Notes under the pieces: generated by a model
The model's database searches: none
Told to the model about the DNA's origin: nothing
The model's input: the letters and a program-made list of their open reading frames with translations, nothing else
In this document: one piece after another, positions 1-7,538 of the stretch
Numbering within the stretch: the first letter of the stretch is position 1
Layout of the letters: each line of letters opens with the position of its first letter
Origin: JADLEX01 sp964586775
GTDB taxonomy: Bacteria; Lernaellota; Lernaellaia; JACKCT01
NCBI GenBank assembly: GCA_964586775.1
Contig: CAZPJD010000051.1
Coordinates: forward strand, 1-14,768
Length of the DNA: 14,768 nucleotides
Reading direction: 5' to 3'
Translations under genes and position numbers: made by a program

Positions 1-257
1 CGGCCGTTCAGGCGCGCCGTGGACCAGTAGAATATCCCCGGCAGCACGAGTCGCGTGTGGCGATCCTTTCCGGGCTTCCACGCGAATTCGCGCCGGTAGA
101 CGACCTTTCCCGCGTAACCCGCGAGATCGACGTGCTGCTGCCAATGCGAGGGCACGTCCATGGCGAGCGCGCGCGACCAGTCGTAGGTTTCGGCGAATCG
201 GTCCACCGCGAGCAGCGCCCACGCGCCGCCCAGTTCCTCGCGACGAAATTTCGGCAT
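1..257 (-). CDS. Glycoside hydrolase family 2-like protein, N-terminal part (runs off the left edge)
   Basis: About 85 N-terminal codons are visible, read from ATG at 257 down to base 1 with no stop. The peptide opens MPKFRREELGGAW and contains DVPSHWQQH, then VVYRREF, then LVLPGIFYWSTARLNG. This order (VPxxW, YRRxF, a GIFY strand leading to a xLNG turn) is the pattern of the GH2 sugar-binding jelly-roll that precedes the immunoglobulin-like and TIM-barrel catalytic domains of beta-galactosidase and beta-glucuronidase-like enzymes. The catalytic part lies outside the window, so substrate and activity cannot be judged. Start choice: ATG257 has a weak GGGG a few bases upstream; an in-frame ATG at 287 has no Shine-Dalgarno-like sequence. 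The gene is divergent from the glycosyltransferase at 425. No signal peptide is seen from ATG257, so a cytoplasmic enzyme is likely. Confidence 0.6.
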   Translation of the reverse strand, partial: MPKFRREELGGAWALLAVDRFAETYDWSRALAMDVPSHWQQHVDLAGYAGKVVYRREFAWKPGKDRHTRLVLPGIFYWSTARLNG

Positions 258-364
258 GATGACCCCGGCTGCCCCCTCGCGAGGCATTGTCGGGCGCGGC
301 CGCCCGGTGTCAAGCAATAGGGGGTTGTTGGATTTTGGTTGCGGGTTGTTGGCGTCCCTGAACG

Positions 365-406
365 TTGCATCGCGCGACACGTATCCTATTGCTTCGCGCG
401 ACACGT
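365..406. repeat. Tandem 18-bp direct repeat in the promoter region of the GT39 gene
   Basis: TTGCATCGCGCGACACGT (365-382) recurs as TTGCTTCGCGCGACACGT (389-406): 17 of 18 bases match, with a 24-base period. The second copy begins with a possible -35 (TTGCTT, 389-394) that sits 18 bases before a possible -10 (TACTCT, 413-418). The repeat may be a pair of regulator sites or a duplicated promoter segment. Confidence 0.5.
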
Positions 407-424
407 CGCCCGTACTCTCGCGTC

Positions 425-2044
425 GTGGAAAAACTCCCGGACAGACTGAAGGGCGCGCGGGCGGCGCATGCGATCTTCGCGTTCGTCGTCCTCGCATGGG
501 CCGCTCTCGTCTTCGGCGTCATCTCTTCGCCGCCCAGTCCGGGCGAAGGGCACGACGAGTTCGTGATGGTCTACGGCCACATCAACGTCGTGAATTATCA
601 AAAGGCCGATCTGCCGCTCGCCGCGTCGCCGCTCGCCACCTCGATGCGCAAACCCCACCTGCCGTTTCTCGCGAGCGCGTTTCTTCACCGGCTTCATCCC
701 GCGGGTTATGCGTCGCTGCTCGGCGCGAACTTCCTTTTTGCCCTCGCGTGGCTCATCGCGGTGTACGCGCTTTCCGCCCGCGTGTTCGATCCGTGGACCG
801 CGCTCGTCGGCGCGTGCGTTCTGCTGGGTTTCGATCTCACGCACGCGCTCGTCGAGCACTACGGCAACGACATCCCGGTGGCGCTTTTCGCGACGCTAGT
901 CCTCGCCCTGCTCGCCGATCCGCGCGGATTCGACCGCCCGTGGCGATGGCCGGTGCTGGGCGTGCTGGTCGGCCTGGGCCTGCTCGCGAAACCCACCCTG
1001 CCCGTTTACATCGCCGGGCCGGCGTTGCTGCTCGTCTGGCGCGTCGGGTCGCTCTTCGCCACGTCGGGGCGTCGCGCGTATCTCGCCGCGTCGATCGGCG
1101 GGCTGGTCCTCGCGATCGCGATTCTCGTTGCCGTGTGGTTGCCGTGGTTCGCGCGCGTGATCGACGTGATCGGCCTACACGTCGACGACGTGGTGAGCGG
1201 GCCCGGGCGCGACTTCGCGCTCTTTCACACCATCGACGGCGATACCGCGCCCGCCGACCTCGCGAAATATCTGGGTTTCGCCGGGGCGATCGTGGTCGCC
1301 TTTGGCACGGGTGCGACCTGGCGCGGGTGGCGCGGCATCGAGCGCCGCGCCTTGCTCGCCGCGTATCTGCCGCCACTCGCTGTCTTCGTCGTCGTCGCCG
1401 AGGCGTTCACGCGCATCCTGTTTGTGTTGTGGTTCATCCCGGTGATGTTCGCCGCCGAGCGGCTGCGAACGCTCGCGAATCGTCGCGCGGCCGTCGCCGC
1501 GTCCGCTGCGTTGGCCGCAGTCTTTCTCGGGCTCGGTGCGGCGAATCACCCGGGCGTAACACCGCGGGTCTGGCCCGATCGCGACGCCTCGAATCCGGCG
1601 TATGCGGGCCGCGCCGTGGCAGACCTCGTGGCCGGCGCCGCCCGGGAAACCGGCGACGCGCTCTTCGTCAATCTCCTCCCGGAATCCGCCGGTCCTCGCT
1701 TCTACTTCGACGTCCTCGAGACGCAGTCCGTCGCCGCCGTGCCCTACATTCACATCTGGGACGCGCGCCAAGGCGACGTGGGCAATAGCATCGTGGACGA
1801 TCTGGTCGCGCGATGGGATGCGGTGCGTTACCTGATTGTGCGGCGGCCGATCGGCGACGCGGGCGTTGTGCCGGATGGCGACATCTCGACGGCCCTCGCG
1901 CGTTCGCGCGAGCTGATGCTCCCGGGCGAGCGAGCGCGCATCGATGTGGCGGAGCTGTCGCGTCCGACATGGATACCGGTCGGGAGCGTCGAAAATCCGC
2001 CGGGCGGCGCGGGAATCCGCATCGACGTTTTCGTCGCGCCATAA
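425..2044 (+). CDS. GT-C fold membrane glycosyltransferase, GT39/ArnT-like (PMT_2 type)
   Basis: A 539-residue polytopic inner-membrane protein. After a first helix (about residues 15-35) comes a periplasmic loop with the acidic pair GHDEF (D44, E45). This is the position of the catalytic/metal-binding DE in ArnT and protein O-mannosyltransferase-like GT-C enzymes, which use polyprenyl-phosphate sugars. About ten hydrophobic helices follow up to roughly residue 370, with GLGLLAKPTLPVYIAGPAL in the middle, a typical GT39 segment. A hydrophilic C-terminal domain of about 150 residues (FYFDVLETQSVAAVPYIHIWD and onward) resembles the periplasmic domain of these proteins. Sugar and acceptor cannot be deduced. 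Start: the frame is open to a TTG at 365 inside the 18-bp repeat, but the region before VEKLPDRLKG is very Arg-rich and unlike protein, so GTG425 is preferred. No Shine-Dalgarno is visible before GTG425. Confidence 0.75.
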   Translation: MEKLPDRLKGARAAHAIFAFVVLAWAALVFGVISSPPSPGEGHDEFVMVYGHINVVNYQKADLPLAASPLATSMRKPHLPFLASAFLHRLHPAGYASLLGANFLFALAWLIAVYALSARVFDPWTALVGACVLLGFDLTHALVEHYGNDIPVALFATLVLALLADPRGFDRPWRWPVLGVLVGLGLLAKPTLPVYIAGPALLLVWRVGSLFATSGRRAYLAASIGGLVLAIAILVAVWLPWFARVIDVIGLHVDDVVSGPGRDFALFHTIDGDTAPADLAKYLGFAGAIVVAFGTGATWRGWRGIERRALLAAYLPPLAVFVVVAEAFTRILFVLWFIPVMFAAERLRTLANRRAAVAASAALAAVFLGLGAANHPGVTPRVWPDRDASNPAYAGRAVADLVAGAARETGDALFVNLLPESAGPRFYFDVLETQSVAAVPYIHIWDARQGDVGNSIVDDLVARWDAVRYLIVRRPIGDAGVVPDGDISTALARSRELMLPGERARIDVAELSRPTWIPVGSVENPPGGAGIRIDVFVAP

Positions 2045-2154
2045 CCGGTCCCGATATCGCGGGGACGATCCCGAAAAACGGTCGAAACCACCCGGCGTCA
2101 TGTCGCGCGAAGCCGGATTGCGCGAAAAGCGGGATGCGAAAGGGAGATCGGCCC

Positions 2155-3411
2155 ATGCCGGAAGAAAACGGAACCGTCTCGGTCAGACCCCGCGTCGTCA
2201 TCATCGGCGGCGGTTTCGCGGGGCTCGCGGCGGCCAAGGCGCTGCGTCGCGCCGACGCCGAGATCGTCGTCGTCGACCGCAACAACTATCACCTCTTTCA
2301 GCCGCTGCTGTATCAAGTCGCCACGGCGGGGCTTTCGCCGGGCAACATCGCGCATCCGATCCGCTCGATCCTGAAATCGTCGCGCAACACGCGCGTGTTG
2401 ATGGCCACGGTGCGTGGGATCGACCGATCGCGGCGTGTCGTGACGCTCGACGACGGCGAACTCAACTACGATCATCTGATCGTCGCGGCGGGGATGGTGA
2501 ACCACTACTTCGGCCACGACGATTGGGAGAGCGCGGCCCCCGCGCTCAAGGACATCCGCGATGCGCTCGACATCCGCCTGCGTATCCTCGGCGCGTTCGA
2601 GGCGGCGGAGCGCGAGACCGACGAGGCGGCGCGCGCGGCGCTCATGACCTTCGTGGTCGTGGGGGCGGGACCGACCGGCGTCGAACTCGCCGGGGCGATC
2701 CGCGAGATCGCCGGCGAGGTGATGGTCGGCGAATTCCGGCGCATCGACACCCGCGCAGCCCGAGTGGTGCTGGTCGAGGCGGCGGACCGGGTGCTGCCAG
2801 CGTTCCCCGAAAAGCTCTCGGGCCACGCTCGGCGGTCGCTCGATCGGCTTCGCGTCGAGGTGAGGACAAACACCCTCGTGAGCGACATTTCCGCGGCCGG
2901 CGCGCGCCTGGGCGACGAATGGGTCGCCGCGCGTACCGTGCTCTGGACGGCGGGGGTGAAGGCGTCGCCCATCGCCGAGTCGCTCGGCGTGCCCCTCGAC
3001 CGTGCCGGACGCGTGATTGTGAACAACGATCTGACCGTGTCCGGCGACGACCGCGTATACGTGATCGGCGATCTGGCTCGATTCGAGCAGGACGGTCGCG
3101 TGCTGCCCGGCATGGCGCCGGTGGCGATTCAGCAGGGCGCGCACGCCGCGCGCAATGTGCTCGCGGCGATCGAAAACCGCCCGAGCAGTTCGTTTGTATT
3201 CCGCGATAAAGGGCAGATGGCGACGATCGGGCGCGGCGCGGCGGTGGCAGATGTGTTCGGACTGCGTTTCGGGGGCCGCCTCGCGTGGCTCGCGTGGCTG
3301 TTCATCCACATCACGCAGCTCATCGGGTTCGAAAACCGGTTGTCGGTCATGCTCCAGTGGGCTTACGCCTATCTCGCCTTCCAACGCAGCGCCCGGCTCA
3401 TCATCCGATGA
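2155..3411 (+). CDS. ndh: Type II NADH:quinone oxidoreductase (NDH-2)
   Basis: A 418-residue flavoprotein that oxidises NADH and reduces membrane quinone without pumping protons, on the cytoplasmic face of the inner membrane. The FAD-binding Rossmann motif GGGFAG is at residues 18-23, followed by VVDRNNYHLFQPLLYQVAT, highly characteristic of NDH-2. The second (NADH-binding) dinucleotide motif GAGPTG is at 170-175 with VLVEAADRVLP closing the fold. The FAD-binding VIGDLARF is at 303-310 and the quinone-site AIQQG at 324-328. The C-terminal amphipathic membrane anchor (about 376-418) has the family pattern WLFIHITQLIGFENRL and ends RLIIR. Length is normal for the family. ATG2155 follows a GGGAG about nine bases upstream; the longer open frame upstream overlaps the previous gene and is not protein-like. 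The 110-bp gap after the GT39 gene shows no clear terminator or promoter. Confidence 0.93.
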   Translation: MPEENGTVSVRPRVVIIGGGFAGLAAAKALRRADAEIVVVDRNNYHLFQPLLYQVATAGLSPGNIAHPIRSILKSSRNTRVLMATVRGIDRSRRVVTLDDGELNYDHLIVAAGMVNHYFGHDDWESAAPALKDIRDALDIRLRILGAFEAAERETDEAARAALMTFVVVGAGPTGVELAGAIREIAGEVMVGEFRRIDTRAARVVLVEAADRVLPAFPEKLSGHARRSLDRLRVEVRTNTLVSDISAAGARLGDEWVAARTVLWTAGVKASPIAESLGVPLDRAGRVIVNNDLTVSGDDRVYVIGDLARFEQDGRVLPGMAPVAIQQGAHAARNVLAAIENRPSSSFVFRDKGQMATIGRGAAVADVFGLRFGGRLAWLAWLFIHITQLIGFENRLSVMLQWAYAYLAFQRSARLIIR

Positions 3412-3414
3412 CGG

Positions 3415-3960
3415 TCAGTCGTCCTCGTCTTCCTCGCCCACCTCGCCGCCGCCGATGGCGTTCGTGGGCGGGGGCGCGCCGGGCGACGTTTTCGCCGAGT
3501 TCGACCATGCCGACGCCGCGCCGTGCACGTAGACGAGTTCGCCGCCCGCGTGGCCCGTTCGCGCCGCGAAGCCCGTGCCGACCACGGTCATCGCGAGCGT
3601 CACCGCGAGAGCGGCCTTTGCCGCCGCGCCGCGATTCGCCACGGCCAGGGCGACCAGCATGGCGGCGAGCGTCGCCCCCGCGAAGGCGGTGAACGTCTGC
3701 GCCCGATGCTCATGCGTTTTTATATATTGCTCGTTCACCACACGCTCGGCCCGGTCCTCGGCGCCCTCTCCCGTCTGCAGGGCCGCCACGGCGGACACCA
3801 CGAGCACCGCCTGAAGCGCGATGGCGATCAGGACGTGCGATCGTGAGAGTTTGCCTCCGAGGGCAAGGCCGAGAAGAATGGTCACAGCGACCGGCGCGAA
3901 AAACGCGAGACCGAGCGGAAGATGGACGATGGCGGGATGCAGGGGTAGATTCGACAGCAT
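3415..3960 (-). CDS. DUF2231 family four-helix membrane protein
   Basis: A 181-residue protein. The N-terminus LHPAIVHLPLG (7-17) is the signature of DUF2231. Four hydrophobic segments lie near 14-34, 43-61, 90-108 and 114-132. Histidines occur in THEHRA (82-87) and in RTGHAGGELVYVHG (134-147), another conserved block of the family. Such paired histidines near membrane helices suggest haem or metal binding, but function is not established. The last nine residues are almost all acidic (EVGEEDEDD), preceded by a Pro-rich linker; this tail is not part of the usual domain. ATG3960 is preceded by GGAGAA five to ten bases upstream. The gene converges on ndh with only three bases between the stop codons, and is divergent from the LuxR-type gene at 4066. 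Confidence 0.82.
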   Translation of the reverse strand: MLSNLPLHPAIVHLPLGLAFFAPVAVTILLGLALGGKLSRSHVLIAIALQAVLVVSAVAALQTGEGAEDRAERVVNEQYIKTHEHRAQTFTAFAGATLAAMLVALAVANRGAAAKAALAVTLAMTVVGTGFAARTGHAGGELVYVHGAASAWSNSAKTSPGAPPPTNAIGGGEVGEEDEDD

Positions 3961-4065
3961 GCGTTCTCCATTCGTTTTGGGCGCGGCCGTGTTTCGCGAA
4001 TCGCGCGGGTGCGCCGGTGGATGTTGCGATATTGATCCGACCGCGCGCGGGGGCGCATCCGTCAA

Positions 4066-4677
4066 ATGACATATGACGATCGTCCCATGACCGCCAACGA
4101 ATTCGAGCCTCCCCGGCCGGGCGCGACGGGATTGCCGATCGCACTGTTCGCGCTGATGGCGGTGCTCATGGCCGCGGACATCGTCGCGGATCTCATCGGC
4201 GGCTCCGACGCTTTTCACGTCTCGATGGAACTCGCCGTCATGGCGGTGGCGCTCTTTGGCGTGAAGACGCTGTGGGGACGATTCGTGGACGAGCGTCGCC
4301 GGGCCGCGCGCGACCGGGCGGCGCTTGCGGCCGCGCGCGACGCCGCGAACACCGAGGCGCAGTCGTGGCGGCGCGAGGCCGAGGTCTGGCGCGCGGAGGC
4401 GCAGACGGCGCTGCGCGGGTTGGGTGAGGCGATCGACCGGCAATTCGAGCGATGGAAACTGACGCAGGCCGAGCGTGAGGTGGCGATGCTGATGCTCAAG
4501 GGCTTGTCGCATCAGGAGATCGCGCAGGCTCGGGGAACCGGCGAGCGGACGGCGCGACAGCAGGCACTGGCGGTTTATCAGAAGTCGGGCGTGTCGGGGC
4601 GGGCGGAGCTGGCGGCGTTTTTTCTGGAGGACATGCTGCTTCCCACGACCGAGGAGCGGACCCAAGGCGCTTTGTGA
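4066..4677 (+). CDS. Membrane-anchored LuxR-type helix-turn-helix protein
   Basis: A 203-residue protein in three parts. Two hydrophobic helices (about 23-44 and 53-68) form an N-terminal hairpin. An Arg/Ala/Glu-rich stretch (about 75-125) looks like a coiled coil. A LuxR/GerE-type HTH follows at about 131-190: LTQAEREVAMLMLKGLSHQE, IAQARGTGERTARQQALAVY, then SGVSGRAELAAFFLEDML. The TxAExEV opening and the xxQxxAxYxKxGxSGRAEL recognition region are typical. There is no receiver or ligand-binding domain, so it is probably a DNA-binding output held at the membrane. ATG4066 has a G-rich stretch (GGGGGCG) about ten bases upstream; ATG4087 is an alternative without one. The stop is 10 bases before the next gene, so it is likely the first gene of a four-gene signalling operon. 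Confidence 0.8.
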   Translation: MTYDDRPMTANEFEPPRPGATGLPIALFALMAVLMAADIVADLIGGSDAFHVSMELAVMAVALFGVKTLWGRFVDERRRAARDRAALAAARDAANTEAQSWRREAEVWRAEAQTALRGLGEAIDRQFERWKLTQAEREVAMLMLKGLSHQEIAQARGTGERTARQQALAVYQKSGVSGRAELAAFFLEDMLLPTTEERTQGAL

Positions 4678-4687
4678 GGGCGACGGA

Positions 4688-5413
4688 TTGCACTACGCGA
4701 TCCTCTACAACGTGTTTTGCTGCTGGATGGTCACGCTGATCGGCGCGGCGACCGCGCGTCACATCCTGCTCTATCGCGACCGCGATTACATCGACCGCAA
4801 CTACGCCCTGTTCTGGATCTTCGCGTCGGGCCTGTGGTTCGCGTCGGGGCTTCGCCTCGTCTTTTTCCGGCTCGGATTCCCGGCCATGGACCGCGCGTTG
4901 TTCTATGTGGTGCAGGTCTTCGTGGTGCTGCACATCCTGCCGGCGGCGGCGTTCATGATCCTCAAGTTCACGCGCTCGAAGGCCGTGTTCGCGGCGGTGG
5001 TCGACGGGGTGTCGGTTCTGGCCCTGCTGTTCCTCGCGTTCGTGTTCATCGACGGTGTGGGGGAAGCCGAGATCTCGAAGTGGGCGAGCGAATACCGCAT
5101 CGGTGCGCGCGCGGCCGCGTTTTTCATGCCCACCTTCGTCATCGTGTTCGCGGGCAACGCCATCGATCTCGCGCGCCGCATCATTCGCCGGGCGCTGCGT
5201 AAACCGTCGGACATCGAAACGGATTTCGGCACACTGGCGATGCTGATCTACATGGCCGGCGGATACGTGGACGTGCTGGGAAAGACCTGGGACTGGCAAC
5301 TTCTGCTGATCCGGGCGATCTATCTGGTCGCGGCCCTCGTCGGGTTCACCGCGTACAGTTGGGATGCGGACCCCGAGCGCCTCGGCGACGCCGTCGAACG
5401 GAGCGACTGGTGA
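4688..5413 (+). CDS. Seven-helix integral membrane protein, putative sensor of the adjacent kinase
   Basis: A 241-residue protein with seven predicted hydrophobic segments: about 6-28, 38-60, 69-93, 100-121, 139-158, 180-198 and 204-224. Loops are short and there is no signal peptide or large extracellular domain. The layout resembles the 7TM sensory modules found fused to bacterial histidine kinases, but I recognise no named family motif. The gene starts with TTG4688, with GAGGG at 4676-4680 seven bases before it; no in-frame ATG or GTG precedes it. Its stop TGA overlaps the GTG start of the histidine kinase (GTGA, four bases), indicating translational coupling. I infer that it detects a membrane-soluble or small ligand and signals to the kinase, whose own extracytoplasmic loop is very small. 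A structural partner role is an alternative. Confidence 0.7.
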   Translation: MHYAILYNVFCCWMVTLIGAATARHILLYRDRDYIDRNYALFWIFASGLWFASGLRLVFFRLGFPAMDRALFYVVQVFVVLHILPAAAFMILKFTRSKAVFAAVVDGVSVLALLFLAFVFIDGVGEAEISKWASEYRIGARAAAFFMPTFVIVFAGNAIDLARRIIRRALRKPSDIETDFGTLAMLIYMAGGYVDVLGKTWDWQLLLIRAIYLVAALVGFTAYSWDADPERLGDAVERSDW

Positions 5414-7083
5414 AATCCGGCTTCACGCTCTTCGCCCGGATCATGATCGCCTTTCTCGTGCTGGCAATGGTGCCGGTCACCGTCTCGTCGCTGCTCGTCG
5501 TGAGCACCTACGAGGAACTCCTCGCCGAACTCGCGGGCCGCGTCGGCGACATGGCGCCCGGCGTCTTCGACGCCAGCTTCGCCACGGTGCGCGACGCCAC
5601 GATCCTCGTCAGCCTCATCCTGCTCATCACGGTCATGGTCACCATCTTCGGAAGCCTCTATCTGTCGCGCTCCATCAGCCTTCCGATCCGCCGGCTCCTG
5701 CACGCGATCGGCCAGGTCGCACGCGGCGACATGGAGATCCGCGTGCCCGTGCGCGGCAACGACGAGTTTGCCGAGCTTGCCCGCGGCTTCAATGCCATGG
5801 TGCGCCGTTTGGCGACCTACGCCCGCGAGTACGAGGAATACAGCGTCTCGCTAGAACGGCACGCGGCGGAGCGAACCGCCGAACTCAGTCTTGCGTATGA
5901 ACGTCTGCGACGATCCACGGAGCAGATCGAACAGGCCAACCGTCTCAAGAGCGAGTTCGTCGCCAACATGAGCCACGAACTGCGGACGCCGCTCACGGCC
6001 ATTCAGGGCTACACCGACCTCGCCCTCGACGGCATCTACGGACCGCTCCCCGAAAAGCTCATGACCGCGCTCGAAAAAATTCAGGCGAACAGCCGCAATC
6101 TGCTGCGCCTCATCAACGACGTGCTCGACCTGTCGAAGATCGAGGCCGGACGACAGGACGTTTACGCCGATCAATTCGATGTGCGGGAACTCGCCGAGGG
6201 CGTCGCCGACGACCTGCGCCCCCTCTTCGACAAAAAGGGCCTCTCGCTCGTCGTGCGCATGGACGGCCCGGTGCCGTCGATCCATCAGGACGCGGGAAAG
6301 ATCCGGCAGATCCTCATCAACCTCCTCTCCAACGCGATGAAGTTCACCGAGCGCGGCGGCGTGACCGTCACGGTGCGCGAGGAGCGCGACGAGCGCGAAC
6401 TGCGTTTCGAGGTCGCCGACACCGGCATCGGCATCCCGCCCACGCAGACGCAGCTCGTCTTCGAGCAGTTCCGCCAACTCGACGGGGGCATCAGCCGCGC
6501 GCATGGCGGCACGGGCCTCGGCCTCGCGCTGGTCAAGCAGCTCGCCGAGTTGATGGGCGGCGAGGTGGGCGTGACGAGCGAGGTGGGCCGCGGCAGCACG
6601 TTCTGGGTGCAGTTGCCGGTGCGTTACGACCCCGCGCACGCGCTGCGCCTATTGCGTACGCGCTCCCGCCCCACCGTGCTGCTCGTCGACGACGACGCGC
6701 GCGCCCTGTCCGAGATCGCCGCCTTCCTGGAGCCCGCCGGATTCGCCATCGCCCGTTGCGCCGACGCCGAGCACGGCCTGGACCGGGCACGCGAGACGCA
6801 GCCCGCAGCGATTCTCGTCGACGAGGTCATGCCCGGCATGGACGGATGGGCATTCCTCAAGGCGGTCCGTCTGGACCCCATGACAGCCGAAATTCCGGTC
6901 ATTATGATGGGCCTCGGTCACGGCGCGAAAACGGCGCTCGAGTCGGGCGCCGCCGACTACTGGACCCGTCCGATTCCGCGGGCGGACCGGATCGTGCGGC
7001 TGCGCGAGGTGATCGAACGCGCGCGTGGGCGGACCGTCGGGGGGAGCGGCGATGACGGCGGACAAGACGATCCTGTTGATTGA
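5410..7083 (+). CDS. Hybrid sensor histidine kinase with HAMP and C-terminal receiver domain
   Basis: A 557-residue protein. Two helices (about 11-32 and 63-85) flank an extracytoplasmic loop of only about 30 residues. A HAMP domain (about 86-137) and coiled coil (about 140-180) follow. HisKA has the H-box FVANMSHELRTPLTAIQGY with phospho-acceptor His189. HATPase_c has the N-box QILINLLSNAMKF (N308), G1 DTGIG (D337), F-box FEQF and G2 GGTGLGL (366-372). These are all the residues expected for an active kinase. A receiver domain (about 421-535) keeps the acidic cluster D427-D429 and phospho-Asp D471 (LVDEVMPGMDG). However, the conserved Thr/Ser is Gly501 and the conserved Lys is Arg520. GTG5410 overlaps the upstream stop, and the longer upstream frame is a shadow of the 7TM gene. 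The 3' end overlaps the response regulator by 32 bases. Confidence 0.93.
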   Translation: MKSGFTLFARIMIAFLVLAMVPVTVSSLLVVSTYEELLAELAGRVGDMAPGVFDASFATVRDATILVSLILLITVMVTIFGSLYLSRSISLPIRRLLHAIGQVARGDMEIRVPVRGNDEFAELARGFNAMVRRLATYAREYEEYSVSLERHAAERTAELSLAYERLRRSTEQIEQANRLKSEFVANMSHELRTPLTAIQGYTDLALDGIYGPLPEKLMTALEKIQANSRNLLRLINDVLDLSKIEAGRQDVYADQFDVRELAEGVADDLRPLFDKKGLSLVVRMDGPVPSIHQDAGKIRQILINLLSNAMKFTERGGVTVTVREERDERELRFEVADTGIGIPPTQTQLVFEQFRQLDGGISRAHGGTGLGLALVKQLAELMGGEVGVTSEVGRGSTFWVQLPVRYDPAHALRLLRTRSRPTVLLVDDDARALSEIAAFLEPAGFAIARCADAEHGLDRARETQPAAILVDEVMPGMDGWAFLKAVRLDPMTAEIPVIMMGLGHGAKTALESGAADYWTRPIPRADRIVRLREVIERARGRTVGGSGDDGGQDDPVD

Positions 7084-7432
7084 CGACAGCGAGGACACGC
7101 TGGAGATCCTGTCGGCGAAGCTGGCGCATCACGGCTTTCGCGTCGAGACCGCGCCGGATGGCGAGACCGGCCTCGCCATGACCCGCGAGCGGAGACCCTC
7201 GATCGTCTTTTGCGACATCATGCTGCCGCGCATGGATGGCTGGGCGGTGCTGGCGGCGGTGAAGTCGGACCCCGATATCGCCGGCACGCCGGTCGTGCTG
7301 ATGACCGCGTACACGACGATTCAGTTTCAGGGCGAACGCGCGCAGGCGCTGGAGCAGGGCGCGGCCGAATACCTGCGCAAGCCCTTCGAGCTGGGCGAAA
7401 TGATCGATCTGGTGAAGCGACTGGTCGTCTAA
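7052..7432 (+). CDS. Single-domain response regulator (CheY-like receiver)
   Basis: A 126-residue stand-alone receiver. The acidic pair D11-D12 (LLIDDSED), phospho-acceptor Asp55 (FCDIMLPRMDGW), Thr85 (VVLMTAYT) and Lys110 (YLRKPF) are all present, so it should be phosphorylatable. There is no output domain after about residue 125. ATG7052 follows GGGGAG by about seven bases, and the gene overlaps the 3' end of the hybrid kinase by 32 bases. It is likely the acceptor of the kinase's phosphoryl group and acts by protein-protein contact, possibly with the operon's membrane-bound LuxR-type protein. That last step is inference. It is the last gene of the operon; a terminator hairpin follows 42 bases later. 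Confidence 0.92.
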   Translation: MTADKTILLIDDSEDTLEILSAKLAHHGFRVETAPDGETGLAMTRERRPSIVFCDIMLPRMDGWAVLAAVKSDPDIAGTPVVLMTAYTTIQFQGERAQALEQGAAEYLRKPFELGEMIDLVKRLVV

Positions 7433-7473
7433 GAGCGCCGATCGCCGCCCGTCATCGCGCCCCGCCAACCAAA

Positions 7474-7518
7474 GAAAACGGGGACGCGAACTCTCGCGAA
7501 TTCGCATCCCCGTCTTTT
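7474..7518. terminator. Bidirectional intrinsic terminator
   Basis: Arms 7478-7490 (ACGGGGACGCGAA) and 7501-7513 (TTCGCATCCCCGT) pair over 13 positions with one mismatch around a 10-base loop. CTTTT follows on the plus strand. On the minus strand the complement of AAAGAAAA gives TTTTCTTT. The hairpin lies between the converging response regulator and Thr/Asp-rich genes and can serve both. Confidence 0.8.
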
Positions 7519-7538
7519 CGTCGGTTATTTCTGAATCG

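Noticed and set aside
8..370. 120-codon minus-strand frame at the left edge
   Set aside because: It is out of frame with the GH2-like peptide read from ATG257, and its sequence is Arg/Ser/Thr-rich noise.
256..1788. 510-codon plus-strand frame overlapping the GT39 gene
   Set aside because: The product is extremely Arg-rich without hydrophobic segments. The other plus frame (425-2044) encodes a coherent polytopic membrane protein.
2098..3384. 428-codon minus-strand frame opposite ndh
   Set aside because: It is antisense to a complete NDH-2 gene with all its motifs. The frame shows no recognisable domain.
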